Below, one piece after another: positions 52,636-64,000 of a stretch of 64,000 bases of DNA. The DNA is from Mixophyes australis (Eukaryota; Chordata; Amphibia; Anura; Limnodynastidae), in contig JAVHZZ010000008.1 of NCBI GenBank assembly GCA_036250195.1, forward strand, positions 5,755,934-5,819,933, written 5' to 3'. The notes beneath the pieces were generated by a model, which did not search any database, had not been told where the DNA came from, and saw nothing but the letters and a program-made list of their open reading frames with translations. The translations under genes and the position numbers were made by a program. Numbering within the stretch: the first letter of the stretch is position 1; every line of letters begins with the position of its first letter.

Positions 52636-55600
52636 TACCCTGGTTTATAATTGTTTTGACTTATATGTGATAACTACAATGAAACAATGACGGAATCATA
52701 TCCCCGCCTAACCCTTAATCCAGGTGCGCCAGGGAAAATTTAAATTCTGAGTTAAATTTTTCTAACGGAGACGCAAGAAGTCGAAACTAGTTTGTAGCTT
52801 TTGTTCCATATCTGCTGCCACTTCTGATTTTATGATTAATTGAGTGTTATTCTGTTGTTGCAAGATTGGCTTGGCTGCGCACAGATTCACAGCTGTGCAT
52901 GATGGGTAGTCATCATACCTTCCGATAAATCAAAGATCTCACGTAGAGCGACACTCAGGCCTTGAGGACTTTCGCTGCTGTTTGTAATTAGGATCGTGGA
53001 TCCCAATCACTCTGCCATCTGAATCCCTTACTGTCACACTCACCAATGTGTTCTCTATTCAGCCTTAGGAATGGAATGTCTGGGCAGCCAGAGGAAGGGT
53101 GGTCCGCATTGAACTGTATGAGACTCCCACCCTAGAGGAAGGAAATTCTGTCTGACAAAACTGTTTACCTGTTGAACTTGGGAGAGTGAGCAGCAAAACT
53201 CCAGTCACATCTCTTCATATGTGCATTGTAAGAGCACAGCGTGTTCCCGGCTGCCTTACGTGTGGAAATTACAGCCGTTATTGCTTTATTGCAGTATTGT
53301 GTGCTCAACATATCCTGCTTTGTAAGAGAAAGCTATCTTTCCTGAACATCTGACAAACACGGTGAATGCAAAAATAAAAGATAAAATTGATGGTACGCTT
53401 AACAATCCGAGCAAAGATAATGGGGTCATTTATAAATGTAGGTGCGGTGCAAATAGGTCATTTTATTTTTGTAAACTCACAAACAAGAACACTTTGTTGA
53501 TGCTTACGGTGTTTATACAATGGACATAGTTACATTGCATCAGCTTAGTTGAGTAAGTGCTACAATGTGACTTACTAAGACTCCATAATAAAAGTATCCA
53601 GGCTGTTCTATGATTTGGAAAATAATGAGGATAAAGTGACTGTACATATAATTCAGAATAATGTGACAGATTGCTACTAATGCAATTCATGCTCGCTCTA
53701 CTGGAAACTAACTGGGGACGTAGCAGAGGCCGTGGTGACTTTAAGGTGGTGCATAGGGGTTCTCTAGTTATTCTCCTCTCATTGGTTAGATACAGTCTCT
53801 AAAAGAGTGTATCTAACCATCGTTTATTTTGCAGACTGATCACTTCACTAGGACTGGACAATGCAGTCCTCTGCATACACCCAGCCCCCACCGCAATTTA
53901 ATTTGCCCAACATCAGCGAGTTTAAAACTACTAGTGCAAAATGCTGTACTAAATTAAATATAGGTGGACATTGCAATTGATTGCGCACTACATCATGCGC
54001 CATGTGACTGTGGTTGCCATGGCAGTCCAGAATCTTAAATCATTAATAACAGCATGAAGAAAAAAAAAACGCAGGGGAAATGGTAAATATCAACATTCTG
54101 CTTTATGTTAAAAAAGCAACGAAAAACATACGCCTCATTTTCATGGGACATATTTTGCAGTATACTATTGCCTGCGATAACAGATGCGTGTGAGTAAAAC
54201 TGAGGAGATTTTATATCTCATCCCAACCTCAAAATATTTTTATCTCTGTGTGTTTATAATTATGTCTTTTTGCATTCCAGGCTTTCTTGGAAGCACTGCC
54301 AAGCCTGTTATTGCCCTCTCAGGGCGTACGATTCTCACAGTTATACAATATTTTCATAGCATTCCAAAACACAGAATAATCCTAATTATTTGACTTTCTG
54401 CGGAATTGTATAATTATCTGTAAATAAAATGAAGTGGGATCATTTATCAGAATTTCCTTTTTAGGGTAATAGAGAGAAACAGATGTAATTGTTCTGCAGT
54501 GAATGTGACAAAACAATACTGCAATAGAGACAGAGATTGCGACTTTATTTGCACATTTTTTTCTGTTTTCGGCTTGTTGCTTTTTTTTATATCTCTATTA
54601 TTTAATATTACTTTAAAGTCTACCAAGTCAAGAAAGCACAAAATTTAAGAAATCATCATTTTTGTAGTTTGTATTACCACGAAAAATGTTTTAGCTATAT
54701 AGAATAATCTCTAGCGGACCTAAATTAAGATTATATTTATTATCCTTTAGTTATAAGGCGCCACAAGATTTCCGCATCGCTGTATTCTTGGAACTTTGAC
54801 TTTTTGCGGAGGTCGTTACAATCAGTAGTGTGCAACATAAAGACATATATCACACTGTCTGTATATAACACAGGTACAGATGGCTCTGGTATATTTTGTG
54901 ATACTGACGTAATAGGGACTATGCTGGGACAGTTCTTAATTTTGTCCTATTCCTGCTAATTAGAGATCAAAGAATGCAAATCAGCCACTAACCAAATACC
55001 GGGAGAAATTGATATTTCCTAGGAGAAGATTGCTCAATCCTGTATATGTATATTCTGAGTTACAGTTGAGACTCTATTAATTCATAATAGTATAATCGGG
55101 TCTTTAATAAATGATCAGTGTTGCTAGTAGACCATGCAAAGTATCATCAGTGTCTGGTCCTCGCATAAGGCAGAGACAATGATTTTGTGCGTGAGCTGGA
55201 GAATCGCTGCAGGCGTTGATAAGATACCCTACGCGTTTCACACTAGCCACAGGGCTTCATCGTGAAGGGAGAAGAATACTGCCTGCCCTCCCAGAAAGCA
55301 CAGAATTCCCACCTAATTACTGAAAAGCAAGATCTAGTTATTTTGCATGTGGGTTTATAACTTTTTGTTTCATTCACGTGTCCAATACGCACTCAGCGAG
55401 CAACGCTCGAGACCCACCCAGCTCCTCCCATGGCAAGCTTACTTGTCTACTCTCCAGGAATGACCGGGAGACTCCCGCCAGAGGAGGTCACCCGTCCGGA
55501 TCCTGCTCATGTACAGTTGATCCTCAATCTGTGTCCCGAATGTAAAATGGGGAAGCAGCAAAAATTGCGCTGGTTATTTTGAGTGGCACATATCTAAAAA

Positions 55601-55715
55601 TTACGTGCAACTCTACATAGTGTGTTAGAAGGCGGCCACATCAAGATATGTCCTTTACTGAAGATCATCGTCAGCCCAGATCGTTGTCCCACGATCGAGC
55701 GCCTGCAAGAGATCC
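52636..55715. other. Unique sequence, no gene seen; small hairpin and L2 tail debris
   Basis: An inverted repeat TGGTTAGATAC / GTATCTAACCA spans about 53783-53819. L2/SINE tail debris (GGCGCCACAAGATTTCCGCA) lies near 54756-54785. No exon can be supported. Confidence 0.45.
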
Positions 55716-56856
55716 TCTAGGAACTAGAGATCCTCAGGCTCGGTTCTCCAAAAACCGAATATAGCCGAACTTAGCAGATCCGAGTACCGAGCCGAGCTAC
55801 CTCGGTACTTTTGCGCGCCCTCGGAATTGAAAACGAGGCAAAACATCACTGTTACGTCGTCAAATCTCGGATCTTAAGAGCTTTGGATTCTATAAGTACC
55901 GCCCTCCACGGAGATCCAGCGCCATTTCACAGAGGGACACAGAAGGGGTAGCAGAGTTCTTGGCAGTCTCTAGTGCAGTTGGGCAGCGTCATAGGTAGAA
56001 TAGAAAGAGGAAGGGGTAGCAGTGTTCTTTAAAGTCTACAGTGACATTCAGGAGAGCTCCATTGCTCCATTGCTAATTGTCATTGCTGAAATATAATTAA
56101 TAGGTCTGGCAGGCTTGGTCTTCTGAATCTGCAGTCACATTGTACTGTGTTATATAGGTAACACACAAAGAGGAGAGCTACATTGCTAATTGTCATTGCT
56201 GAAATACAAATACTAGAGCTGGCAGGCTTGGTCTTCTAAATCTGCAGTCTTTGTTTGAAAGTGTATGAAAATAATATTGTGACCTGTGTGGTGGTCAAAA
56301 TTGACTGCAATGACTTGAAATTAGTGTTATTGAGGTTAATAATAATGTAGCACGGTGGCTAAGTGGTTAGCACTTCTGCCTCACAGCACTGCGGTCATGA
56401 GTTCAATCCCCGACCCTGGCCTTATGTGTGTGGAGTTTGTATGTTCTCCCCGTGTATGCGTAGGTTTCCTCTGGGTGCTCCAGTTTCCTCCCACACTCCA
56501 AAAACATACTAGTAGGTTAATTGGCTGCTATCAAAAATTGACCCTAGTCTCTCTCTCTGTCTGTGTGTGTGTGTATGTATGTTAGGGAATTTAGACTGTA
56601 AGCTCCAATGGGGCAGGGACTGATGTGAGTGAGTTCTCTGTACAGCGCTCCGGAATCAGTGGCGCTATATAAATAAATTGTGATGATAATGTAGGGGAAA
56701 AAAAGCAAAAATAGGTGATTTTAGCAAAAAGAAATAGGGTTTTAAAAAAAAAATCGGGATCCAAAACCAAACCAATCAAGGGCAGTTTTGCCAAAACACG
56801 AAGTTAATCCAGATCCAAAACCAAAACCAGAACACAGGGGTCAGTGAACATCTCTA
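55716..56856. mobile_element. AGAGATGCTC-type interspersed repeat, copy 1, containing a SINE
   Basis: The sequence begins near CTAGAGATCCTCAGGCTCGG and ends near CAGTGAACATCTCTAC. It shares GAGGCAAAACATCACTGTTA, GTGTATGAAAATAATATTGT and an AACCAAAACCAG-rich right end with 59912-60416. A SINE at 56351-56685 interrupts it. Class unknown; probably a nonautonomous element. Confidence 0.6.
56342..56694 (+). mobile_element. tRNA-headed SINE, copy 5, full length with 9-bp target duplication
   Basis: The 335-bp SINE (56351-56685) starts CACGGTGGCTAAGTGGTTAG. It has the B-box-like GAGTTCAATCCCCGACC and ends GCGCTATATAAATAAATTG, then TGATG. ATAATGTAG flanks it exactly on both sides (56342-56350, 56686-56694). 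The other repeat copy at 60270 has a single ATAATGTAG, which confirms the empty site. Confidence 0.92.
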
Positions 56857-56965
56857 CTGGAAACATGGATCTGGTCTTCTCAGCATCTCTAGGCGTGCCT
56901 CTCTTAAATATTCACACCCTTACTATTTTACTGTACTTCAATTACACTTTCAACCTACATGACTT

Positions 56966-57062
56966 ACAAACTCCACACAGATAAGGCCATGATGGGGAAT
57001 CAAACTCATTGCCCCAGTACTGTTAGGCTGAAGTGCTAACCACTGAGCCACCGTGCTGCCCC
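56966..57062 (-). mobile_element. tRNA-headed SINE, copy 6, 5' head only
   Basis: On the minus strand this runs GGGGCAGCACGGTGGCTCAG to TGTGTGGAGTTTGT. The body and tail are missing. Confidence 0.75.
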
Positions 57063-57149
57063 GTAAGCTCCTTTGTGTCTAACTATATACAGATGGAACA
57101 GGTCCTGTTAGATGATTGGACAACGGTTACAGAATAAGCAGATTGCACC

Positions 57150-57325
57150 TTCCTGGAGTCAGGGGCTGGCTGGTCTGGGGGGTTGGGGAGTATCTGCCCT
57201 CCAGGCCGGTCCCATAGTGGACTACCTTGAGCTGGGTCACGAGGGCTACCTGCAGTTTCTTTCCCCTTAAAATTACCTAATAGGCTGCTGAGTTGAGTCT
57301 TGCCCCTGGGCTTAAATTTGCCACC
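57150..57325 (-). mobile_element. Interspersed repeat GGGCTGGCAAATTTTAGCCC, copy 2
   Basis: This is homologous in reverse orientation to 44463-44610; GGTGGCAAATTTAAGCCCAG and CACTATGGGACCGGCC are recognisable on the minus strand. Confidence 0.6.
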
Positions 57326-58165
57326 CCCTTCCTGCCTGAAGTGTTATTCTCAAGCACAATGCAGACTTGGCTCATTGATGTCACAGAGCATCTGGGACTG
57401 TGATGCTGATGAGAAAACGCATTTTCAGACAAAGCCGTCCTTTGTGAGGGGTATTACTGTGTTATAGTATATACCACATTTATTAGTATGATAAAATAAT
57501 CAGGCAATGTGGAAGCCATATGTGCACAAAATGATTAATTCTGCATACTGTAAGAGCCAAACAGACAGAACTATCTTTGAAATGATAATGTAAGGAATTT
57601 CTTTTGGAAAAACAGAATTTCTATTTTCTATAATACAGTCTCATTATAGTTAGAATGTCTTGGAAAAAAAACAATACAGTTCAGCTCAGCACACTAGATA
57701 TGCGTTGACTCATTAGATGCGATGTTATTGTTTTTTAGGAATGGCTAAATGATATCTTCTAGAACATAATGAATCTCCTGCGCTATTGTGTGAAACGTAT
57801 TCTAATTACTCTCCAGTGTCCTCATTTTGCATTTAAAAAAAAATCTGCTGGTCTACTTAGCTGGAGAAATTAATATTTCAGATGTATCAGGTTCGGGTGT
57901 CGTTCAGAGGTGAAATTTTAGATGTCGGTGTGGATAATATTTAGGTGAAATGAAAGAGTAACCTCTTGTAAGGTCACATACAGCAGTGGTATAGCAGGCA
58001 GTCATGGTGTCCGGAGAAAGCACCCCAATCACCTCCTCCCCATTCTGCCCCTCTGGCACAAAGTGACCCCCCATTACGAATGGGGGAGGGTATGCTAAAG
58101 GATGCCTAGAGGTGCTTCCTTGAGGCCAAGCTCCCCGGACATTGTACTTAACAGATGGGGAAATG
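57326..58165. other. Unique sequence, no gene seen
   Basis: Nothing recognised. Confidence 0.5.
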
Positions 58166-58544
58166 AGTGATTATTACATATATATATATATATATATATA
58201 TACAAGTTAACCCGTGCATGATACTCATGCATTCTAGTCAAATCAAGCTACTTAAGGTCTTAAAAAGGTTCTTGTCATGCATTTGGACCTAGCCCAGGCC
58301 TCCTCAGGGGAAGAGCGTTACTTCCCGACGCAAGCGGCCTTTTTAATGTGTGTTCATGAGGTAAAATTACCTCACGAAAATGAGTTTGACCCCTCAAATC
58401 GTAAATTTAGCCTTTACTACCCCTCCCACGGGGGGAAGGGGGGATGATGGAAGTTAACTGACTTGACTATTGTAATTTTTTTGTCAAATAATGTCAGTAT
58501 ACAAAATTTCAGGTCAATTGGATGAGCCCTTTCTGAGAAAATAG

Positions 58545-58581
<37 letters not shown>

Positions 58582-58832
58582 CGCACGCCTCTACACATGT
58601 GTGTTCATGAGGTAAATTACCTATCGAAAATGAGTTTGAGCCCTACCAAATTTCAGCCCTTTTTGAATTTTTTTCCCCACACACACTAAGAATTTAGTAG
58701 GTCAGTGTATAACTCTGCCCAGCAGGTGGCGCTGCAACTTGTTTTTTTTTTTCCACACACAGACGCCACTAAGCATTTATATATTAGATATATATATATA
58801 TATAGATATATATATATATATATATATATAAT
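58166..58832. repeat. Interspersed repeat bounded by (TA)n microsatellites
   Basis: (TA)n tracts at about 58178-58202 and 58788-58832 flank a segment with an internal direct repeat, GTGTGTTCATGAGGTAAA..TTACCT (58347 and 58599), an (AC)n tract at 58551-58578 and a repeated GAAAATGAGTTTGA. The element class is unknown. Confidence 0.55.
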
Positions 58833-59911
58833 ATCTGGGAACTATTGAGCTGTTTATCGACTCTTCAGCACCCCAATTTTCCACACTTCCGTGGGACCAA
58901 CCTGGATCCTAAAATCGGGACTGTCCCGTGCAAATCTGAACAGTTTGGAGTTATGCTGCCTGAACCCTCTGGACTGAGACCCTCTCTTATAGGGCTAGGC
59001 CCTGGTACTTTGGAGTTCAGGGTACATTTTCTCTGAGTCTCTATATATTATTTATGAATAATTTTCAACTTACCAGAACCATCACAAGTCTTTGTATGAC
59101 TACTGATAAATATATTTTATTGTATGCTCTATGTTGATATTATGCTTTCATTATAGATATGTATTAATTAAGATCTATGTTAATTAAGTAGCATTTTTAT
59201 AGTGTGCACACTATAATATTTATTTATTCTACTTTGTTTTTACTATATGTTTTTTATTGAGGTACATGTACTGCATTTTGTTTTTAATTTCAAACTGTCA
59301 AATTCCCTTAAGCTTGTAGGTACTCGGTGCTCAGCTGCTTTGTTACATTTTTCCATACCGCCTCTTCTAAATTTCCACTTCAACCAATATTTATATAGAT
59401 ATTTACTGTATATATATTTATATATGACTGTAACTAATGTATTCATCACCACAGCCACCCTATCCCAGCTATTCGTCGGCCATCAGCCATCTCTCTTACC
59501 CTTACACAGGCGGCAGGCAGAGGAGCTGCAGTCTGTCCCTGCATCTGATCACATGATGCTGCAGTTCTGTGACCGCAGCCTATCAGTGTCTGGGAACGGC
59601 AGCATCATGTGATCAGCGGCTGGCAGGGAGTCCTCGCAAGCAGGAGAGGGCGGTCCATGTGCTGCCTCCAATAAGGGCGAAGGTGGGGTTGTCACTATGA
59701 TATGCATCAGACACTGAATGCGGACGCCAGCTGCTGGGCGGGAAATAAATTGGCGCTGGAGGAGTGCCCATCGGGGAGGCTGGTGCCACAAACCCCATGC
59801 CTATGTCGACCAGAATGATTTTCACCCAGGGAGGGATATAAATAAAATTATGTTTTAGGCTAAGTTGAATGTAATAAATCTAAATTTTTACTGAACTAAA
59901 TATGTAATAAT
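58833..59911. other. Unique sequence, no gene seen
   Basis: Contains a near-palindrome around 59543-59612 (CATCTGATCACATGATGCTG and CAGCATCATGTGATC). No exon is supported. Confidence 0.45.
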
Positions 59912-60416
59912 TAGGGATGCTCAGGATCGGGTGCTCTAGAACGGAACACACACGAACACACTCGAACTCGGTACTGTCGCGCTCCTTCAGAATTGTAAAC
60001 GAGGCAAAACGTCATTGTGACGTTGTCGGATCTCGCGAGTTTTTAATTCCTTTTAAAGATCCAACATCACAGAGGGTGGGAGGGTGGACCCCCAATGTGT
60101 CCTAGATGTGCTAGAAACTGCCGTGTGTTTGTGTCATTGCTCTGTCGCTTACCGTCCAGCCAGGTCGCTGCAGTATTTGTCTGAAAGTGTATGAAAATAA
60201 TATTGTGATCTGTGAGGTGGTCAAAATTACTGCAAATGACTTGAAATTAGTGTTAGTGAGGTTAATAATAATGTAGGAACAAAAAAAAGAGCGAAATTAT
60301 GTGATTTTAGCATATTTTAGGATTTTTTCTAAAACATCCAAAACCAAAACACACGAGGGTGGTTTTGCCACAACCAAAACCAAAACCAGTTCACGGGGGT
60401 CAAGGAGCATCTCTAG
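59912..60416. mobile_element. AGAGATGCTC-type interspersed repeat, copy 2
   Basis: The ends AGGGATGCTC and GAGCATCTCT are inverted, and TAATAAT occurs on both sides (59905-59911, 60417-60423). It is shorter than copy 1 but shares GAGGCAAAACGTCATTGTGA and the right half. Confidence 0.7.
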
Positions 60417-60731
60417 TAATAATGTGATCAATTGATTTGAGAATCTCAATGACACAATTGTCAGGGCAATTGGAAATTCCACATTTCCATATGAAAATGA
60501 ATCCTACACAGTTTGGATAGGGAACATGTTTTACTGAAACGCGGTTCATGTCCGTTTGTCAGATTTGGCTAAAATGACTTGTAGAGAGATTGCAACCAGC
60601 CGACAGCTAGAATTCAGTAAAAGGTTAATTCTAATACATTCACTAATGTCTAAGAGGGATAAATGTTGTGTAGTCGGTGAGAGCAAAAGAAGGTTATAAA
60701 TGTTTTCCTTGTATTAATCACTGTATCTTGA

Positions 60732-61328
60732 CATAAAACATACTTGCCAACTTTTCCTCGCTGGCTTCAGGGAGATCCCGGGGGAGGTGGGCGTGCGGGG
60801 GCGTGGCTTGTTGAATCACATAATTTTGGCCACGCCCCCTAAATGAATGTCACCATTTAGATAAGATGATGCGATATTTGCGTCATTAAGCCCTGCCACT
60901 TACCTTTTGCGGGGTCAAGAACCAGGAGGTTGCCCTGCTCTCCCGGGAGGTCTCCCAGAAATGCCGGAGTCTCCTGGACATTCCGGGAGAGTAGGCAACT
61001 ATGCGTTAAAGAAAAGCAGCTAATGAATCTCTAGAGACTGAAGTGTCTTACATTTCTGTCTCCATTACTGAAGTCATGTTGTCTTACCTGTCAGTCTTTG
61101 TTTAAATCTTGGTCTCCATGAAAATGGCCACCTCCATAGGCATCAATACATGGACATAGGACACAATTTCTGAACTGTGTCATCATGCCACAGATGGCGA
61201 AGCCAACCACGTCTTGTACTGGCTCAGCATCAGGGAGAATGCCGGACTCTTCAGGGAGTGAGGGAGATCACCCCTATTTCAGGGAGTCTCCCTGACATTC
61301 AGGGAGAGTTGGCAAGTATGTCATAAAA
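60732..61328. mobile_element. TIR element with CATACTTGCCAAC ends and CATAAAA duplication
   Basis: The element at 60739-61321 has ends CATACTTGCCAACTTTTCC and, inverted, ACATACTTGCCAACTCTCCC. The 7-bp CATAAAA flanks both sides (60732-60738, 61322-61328). It also holds internal GGGAGTCTCC / GGAGACTCCC-like repeats. No coding capacity; a hAT-like nonautonomous element is possible. Confidence 0.75.
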
Positions 61329-61384
61329 TGACATATTCTAAATAGAGATGACTGATTCAATTGCAGATCAATATCTTACTTTAT

Positions 61385-61490
61385 ATTCACTGGGTATTGC
61401 AAGGGGGTGAAGGGAAGTCTAGCACTGGCTAAAATGATAGCCATGCCATGCTGGAACCCCCCTCTATAAATCCTGTGCTTGCCCCTTCAT
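61385..61490. mobile_element. Fragment of the repeat seen at 29015-29340
   Basis: ACCCCCCTCTATAAATCCTG followed by TGCTTGCCCC matches the right end of 29015-29340; the left part is diverged. Confidence 0.45.
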
Positions 61491-62343
61491 CTTCAGAGCA
61501 ATATTTTATTACTGCCTAAAGAGCGAGAGAAATAACTTGTAAAGCTTTTAAAAAAAAATATCTGGGTTGTGACCAAATTCTTCATACGTGTAAACATGCA
61601 ACACCCCGTTCCTAAAGTGATCGATCAAAGTTGCTTTTAAATCTCCTTCCAGTTCCTCTAATCAGTTTGCTGCTGGGGAGCCACGTCACGGAGAGGGTCT
61701 CATATTGGCATGTTTAATGAATCGGTGGTCTCTGCTGATTTCACACAATATAAACATAACACTACTTAAATCTCCCATCACCCCTGGCAGTAATTGTTAC
61801 ATTAATTGGCGCTTTCCAATCACTTGGAACGACCGAGGATTTAAAAAGGTGAAGGGGGAAGAAAATGATGGCTGCCCCCCCTGTAACCTCACGTGTGAGT
61901 ACTCGGAAAGTGTTCGGGGACTTGTTTCAGTAAATGGAACAAGATGTAGAGCCCTATGGTTCTTTAGCAATGAAAGGGCATTTAAAACACAATCAAGGAC
62001 TCGGCAGTGCGATAATGACTTTCAGATCAGGCCGTGTGATAAAGTGTTAGATTCTTATCTCCATTAGGTTTTGAGTATAATCAGTGTCCCGAAATTTCAG
62101 CGTGAGGCTTTCGTTTGCACGTACAACAAGCAAAGTCATTTGATCCTTCTTTATTTTATATTTTCAGTATTAAGCAGATCCAGAAATGCAATAATGACTC
62201 CAATATCACAGCTACGAGATGGCAATGTGGGGGCCAAACAGGTGCTCTCATTCAATAGTCACGTAGACCCCCACCCTAAACAGCCATGTTCCTGTTAGCA
62301 TCTAAAGCATCCAGGGCTTGGCAGTTTGGCTAATAGTAGATTT
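61491..62343. other. Unique sequence with possible conserved block near 61690-61870
   Basis: The 120-residue ORF at 61705-62067 has a Cys-rich end but no recognised domain, and I do not call it a gene. Confidence 0.4.
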
Positions 62344-62520
62344 GGGGGTATATTTACTAAACTGCAGGTTTAAAAAAGTGGAGATGTTGCCTATAGCAAC
62401 CAATCAGATTTTAGCTGTCATTTATTTACTACATTCTACAAACTGACAGCTAGAATCTGATTGGTTGCTATAGGCAACATCTCCACTTTTTCAAACCTGC
62501 AGTTTAGTTAATATACCTCC
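62344..62520. mobile_element. Palindromic MITE with X-box/CCAAT arms, copy 2
   Basis: This 177-bp element is almost entirely one inverted repeat. The left arm runs GTATATTTACTAAACTGCAG, GTGGAGATGTTGCCTATAGC, AACCAATCAGATTTTAGCTG; the right arm mirrors it. Each arm holds GTTGCCTATAGCAAC (62386-62400 on the left) joined to CCAAT. The loop is about 20 bp. No coding capacity. Confidence 0.88.
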
Positions 62521-62865
62521 TTGGTCTTTAAACTTCTGTCTCTATACCAACTGCACCTGAAATTAGGGAATGGTGCCTAGTTTTAAAGTTTTGTTCTGGG
62601 ATAATATTTTTGTCACTGTCTCTGTATTTACACTTATGTGGCTAATGAGAAACGGCTTTGTCACTAGCCGGATTGTCTGCCTGTTGGGTCTACTTAAGAA
62701 ACAAGCCCCGCCTCCATGTATATGACACATGACTCATAAAAGTGATGGAAAATCATATCAGGATTGCTCCGTATAAACAACTTATTATTGATGTAAACGT
62801 GCCCTTGAAACGGGGAGAACCATTCAAGAATCCCTCTTGGATACTAGGTTTCAGCCCAACACGTG
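62521..62865. other. Unique sequence, no gene seen
   Basis: Nothing recognised. Confidence 0.5.
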
Positions 62866-63006
62866 TTCAGTGCATTGCAGACGCATGAGCAGTGCATTGC
62901 AGATGCATGAGCAGTGCATTGCAGATGCATGAGTAGTGCATTGCAGGAGTAGTACATTGCAGATGCATGAGCAGAGCATTGCAGACGCAGGAGTAGTACA
63001 TTGCAT
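62866..63006. repeat. 22-bp minisatellite (GCAGTGCATTGCAGATGCATGA)
   Basis: About six copies, the later ones with deletions and GAGTAGTACATTGCAG variants. Short ORFs over it are repeat artefacts. Confidence 0.9.
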
Positions 63007-64000
63007 CACCAGCCACTGCCTGCAGACAAGAACCCTATCCTTCACTAGGGAGACCAAACAAGGCCGAGACAGAAAGCTTACACTTGGAAATTCACATCCA
63101 TTGTAAATAGCATTATCTGGGAACGGCTTGTAAGTCTTATTTTATATAGTACACATGATAAGAATATGTAATGTGAGTTTTTATGTCCCATGACCAAGCC
63201 ATGTTGGGTATTGAATTACCCTACACTACATGAATAGTTCAAGTGTCCTGTGTGATACTCTATACTACCACATATCATATAGCAAACTGGAGTATAGCTA
63301 AATAAAAGGATGAGGGTAACTATTTAACAAAACTTACGCAGCGCCTGCTACAAATGTATTCTTGTCTAGGTTTGACTAATCTTGGAATTGGAGTAAGCAT
63401 TTGTTCGGGTTTTTCGTCTCTACCTGTGTTTGAAGGTTTAGAGGGAGAGTTTGATAAATTTGAACCAAATCCATATCTTTGGCTCCAACGTGCTCGGCGC
63501 CTAGTGCCAGACTTTCTGTATACTGCGGGATTTCTTTCCATGTATACCTCCTGCCAAAGAAATATTATACATATTTAAGGATAATTTATACTGGTTTCGG
63601 GCTCCCTTAATTCAGTGATAATGTGAAGCTTGCTCAACTCCCAAACTCCCTCTTACGTCCCAGATAACGGGAAACTGTTTTTCTTTCTTTTTCATTTTAT
63701 AATTGAAAGCCGTAGATTGGTGTTTTTGTGATCCAAGTGCAAAAGAAATTGCAAAATTGCAGAGCCTACAAAGTCCCACCGCACACTCGAAATACTGTGG
63801 AAACAAAATATACAAGTGAAAGTGACAAACAAGGCATGAAATAAATAGTGCCGTGTGGGTACGACCCCAGCCTACTGGCTGGGCAATTGTAAAACTTCTC
63901 CCACCCACTCTAAAGGCCAGGGAAGAAGGAGGCGGTCATGAAAAGAAAGTGGTAAAAATGTGCTAAAGTTCCTTAGAAATCACATGACGGTGCGTTATTT
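63007..64000. other. Unique sequence to the end of the window
   Basis: Opposed ORFs at 63320-63578 and 63612-63908 show no domain. Nothing else is recognised. Confidence 0.5.

Noticed and set aside
61705..62067. 120-codon ORF with several cysteines as a possible small secreted or zinc-binding protein
   Set aside because: No recognisable motif, no splice or promoter evidence, and a start inside AT-rich noncoding-looking DNA.

Overview
This window is vertebrate intergenic or intronic DNA. It is most likely from a frog or toad. No host protein-coding exon, tRNA gene or rRNA gene can be supported. The anuran assignment is inferred from the repeat content: palindromic MITEs, tRNA-headed SINEs ending in an L2-like tail, a CR1-like LINE, hAT remnants and a young chromodomain Ty3/Gypsy element. 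No database search was possible.

Region 1 (1-9680) is the richest part. A 22-bp minisatellite (about 32-94 and 9231-9680) was split by a young Ty3/Gypsy chromovirus at 95-9230. The element has 643-bp LTRs in which I see only two differences, a perfect 5-bp target duplication (GACCC), gag, a long intact pol ending in a chromodomain, and a polypurine tract. Its control sequences look like those of the Tf1/sushi/PEG10 lineage. There is a 10-nt primer-binding site complementary to the predicted 5' end of its own RNA. There is also a GGGAAAC slippery heptamer in the gag frame, 5 nt before an 11-bp stem, leading to pol in the -1 frame. Gag is broken by a second, related chromovirus in the opposite orientation (1187-4793, 5-bp duplication CTCCA). 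That copy has one 2-kb LTR, a fused Gag-protease ORF, no remaining pol and no 3' LTR.

Region 2 (9681-17541) is mostly unique AT-rich DNA. It holds a MITE, a G26 tract in a hairpin loop, a SINE and a 629-bp hAT remnant with an imperfect 8-bp duplication.

Region 3 (17542-23135) is one 5.6-kb satellite array of a 43-bp monomer, about 130 copies. It contains nested higher-order duplications of 9, 15, 25 and 27 monomers.

Region 4 (23136-41700) is unique DNA with MITEs, an inverted duplication (28574-30400), a CpG-rich palindromic MITE (35628-35835), a 20/23-bp minisatellite (37312-37835) and SINEs.

Region 5 (41700-64000) holds a decayed CR1-like LINE split by a 1017-bp element, an unrecognised coding-like decayed tract (about 45300-48350), further SINEs with target duplications, and several TIR elements.

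The window is best read as layers of insertions. Target duplications and nesting order them: the satellite and old repeats came first, then the SINEs and MITEs, then the chromovirus, and last the second chromovirus inside it. No host gene pathway can be described.
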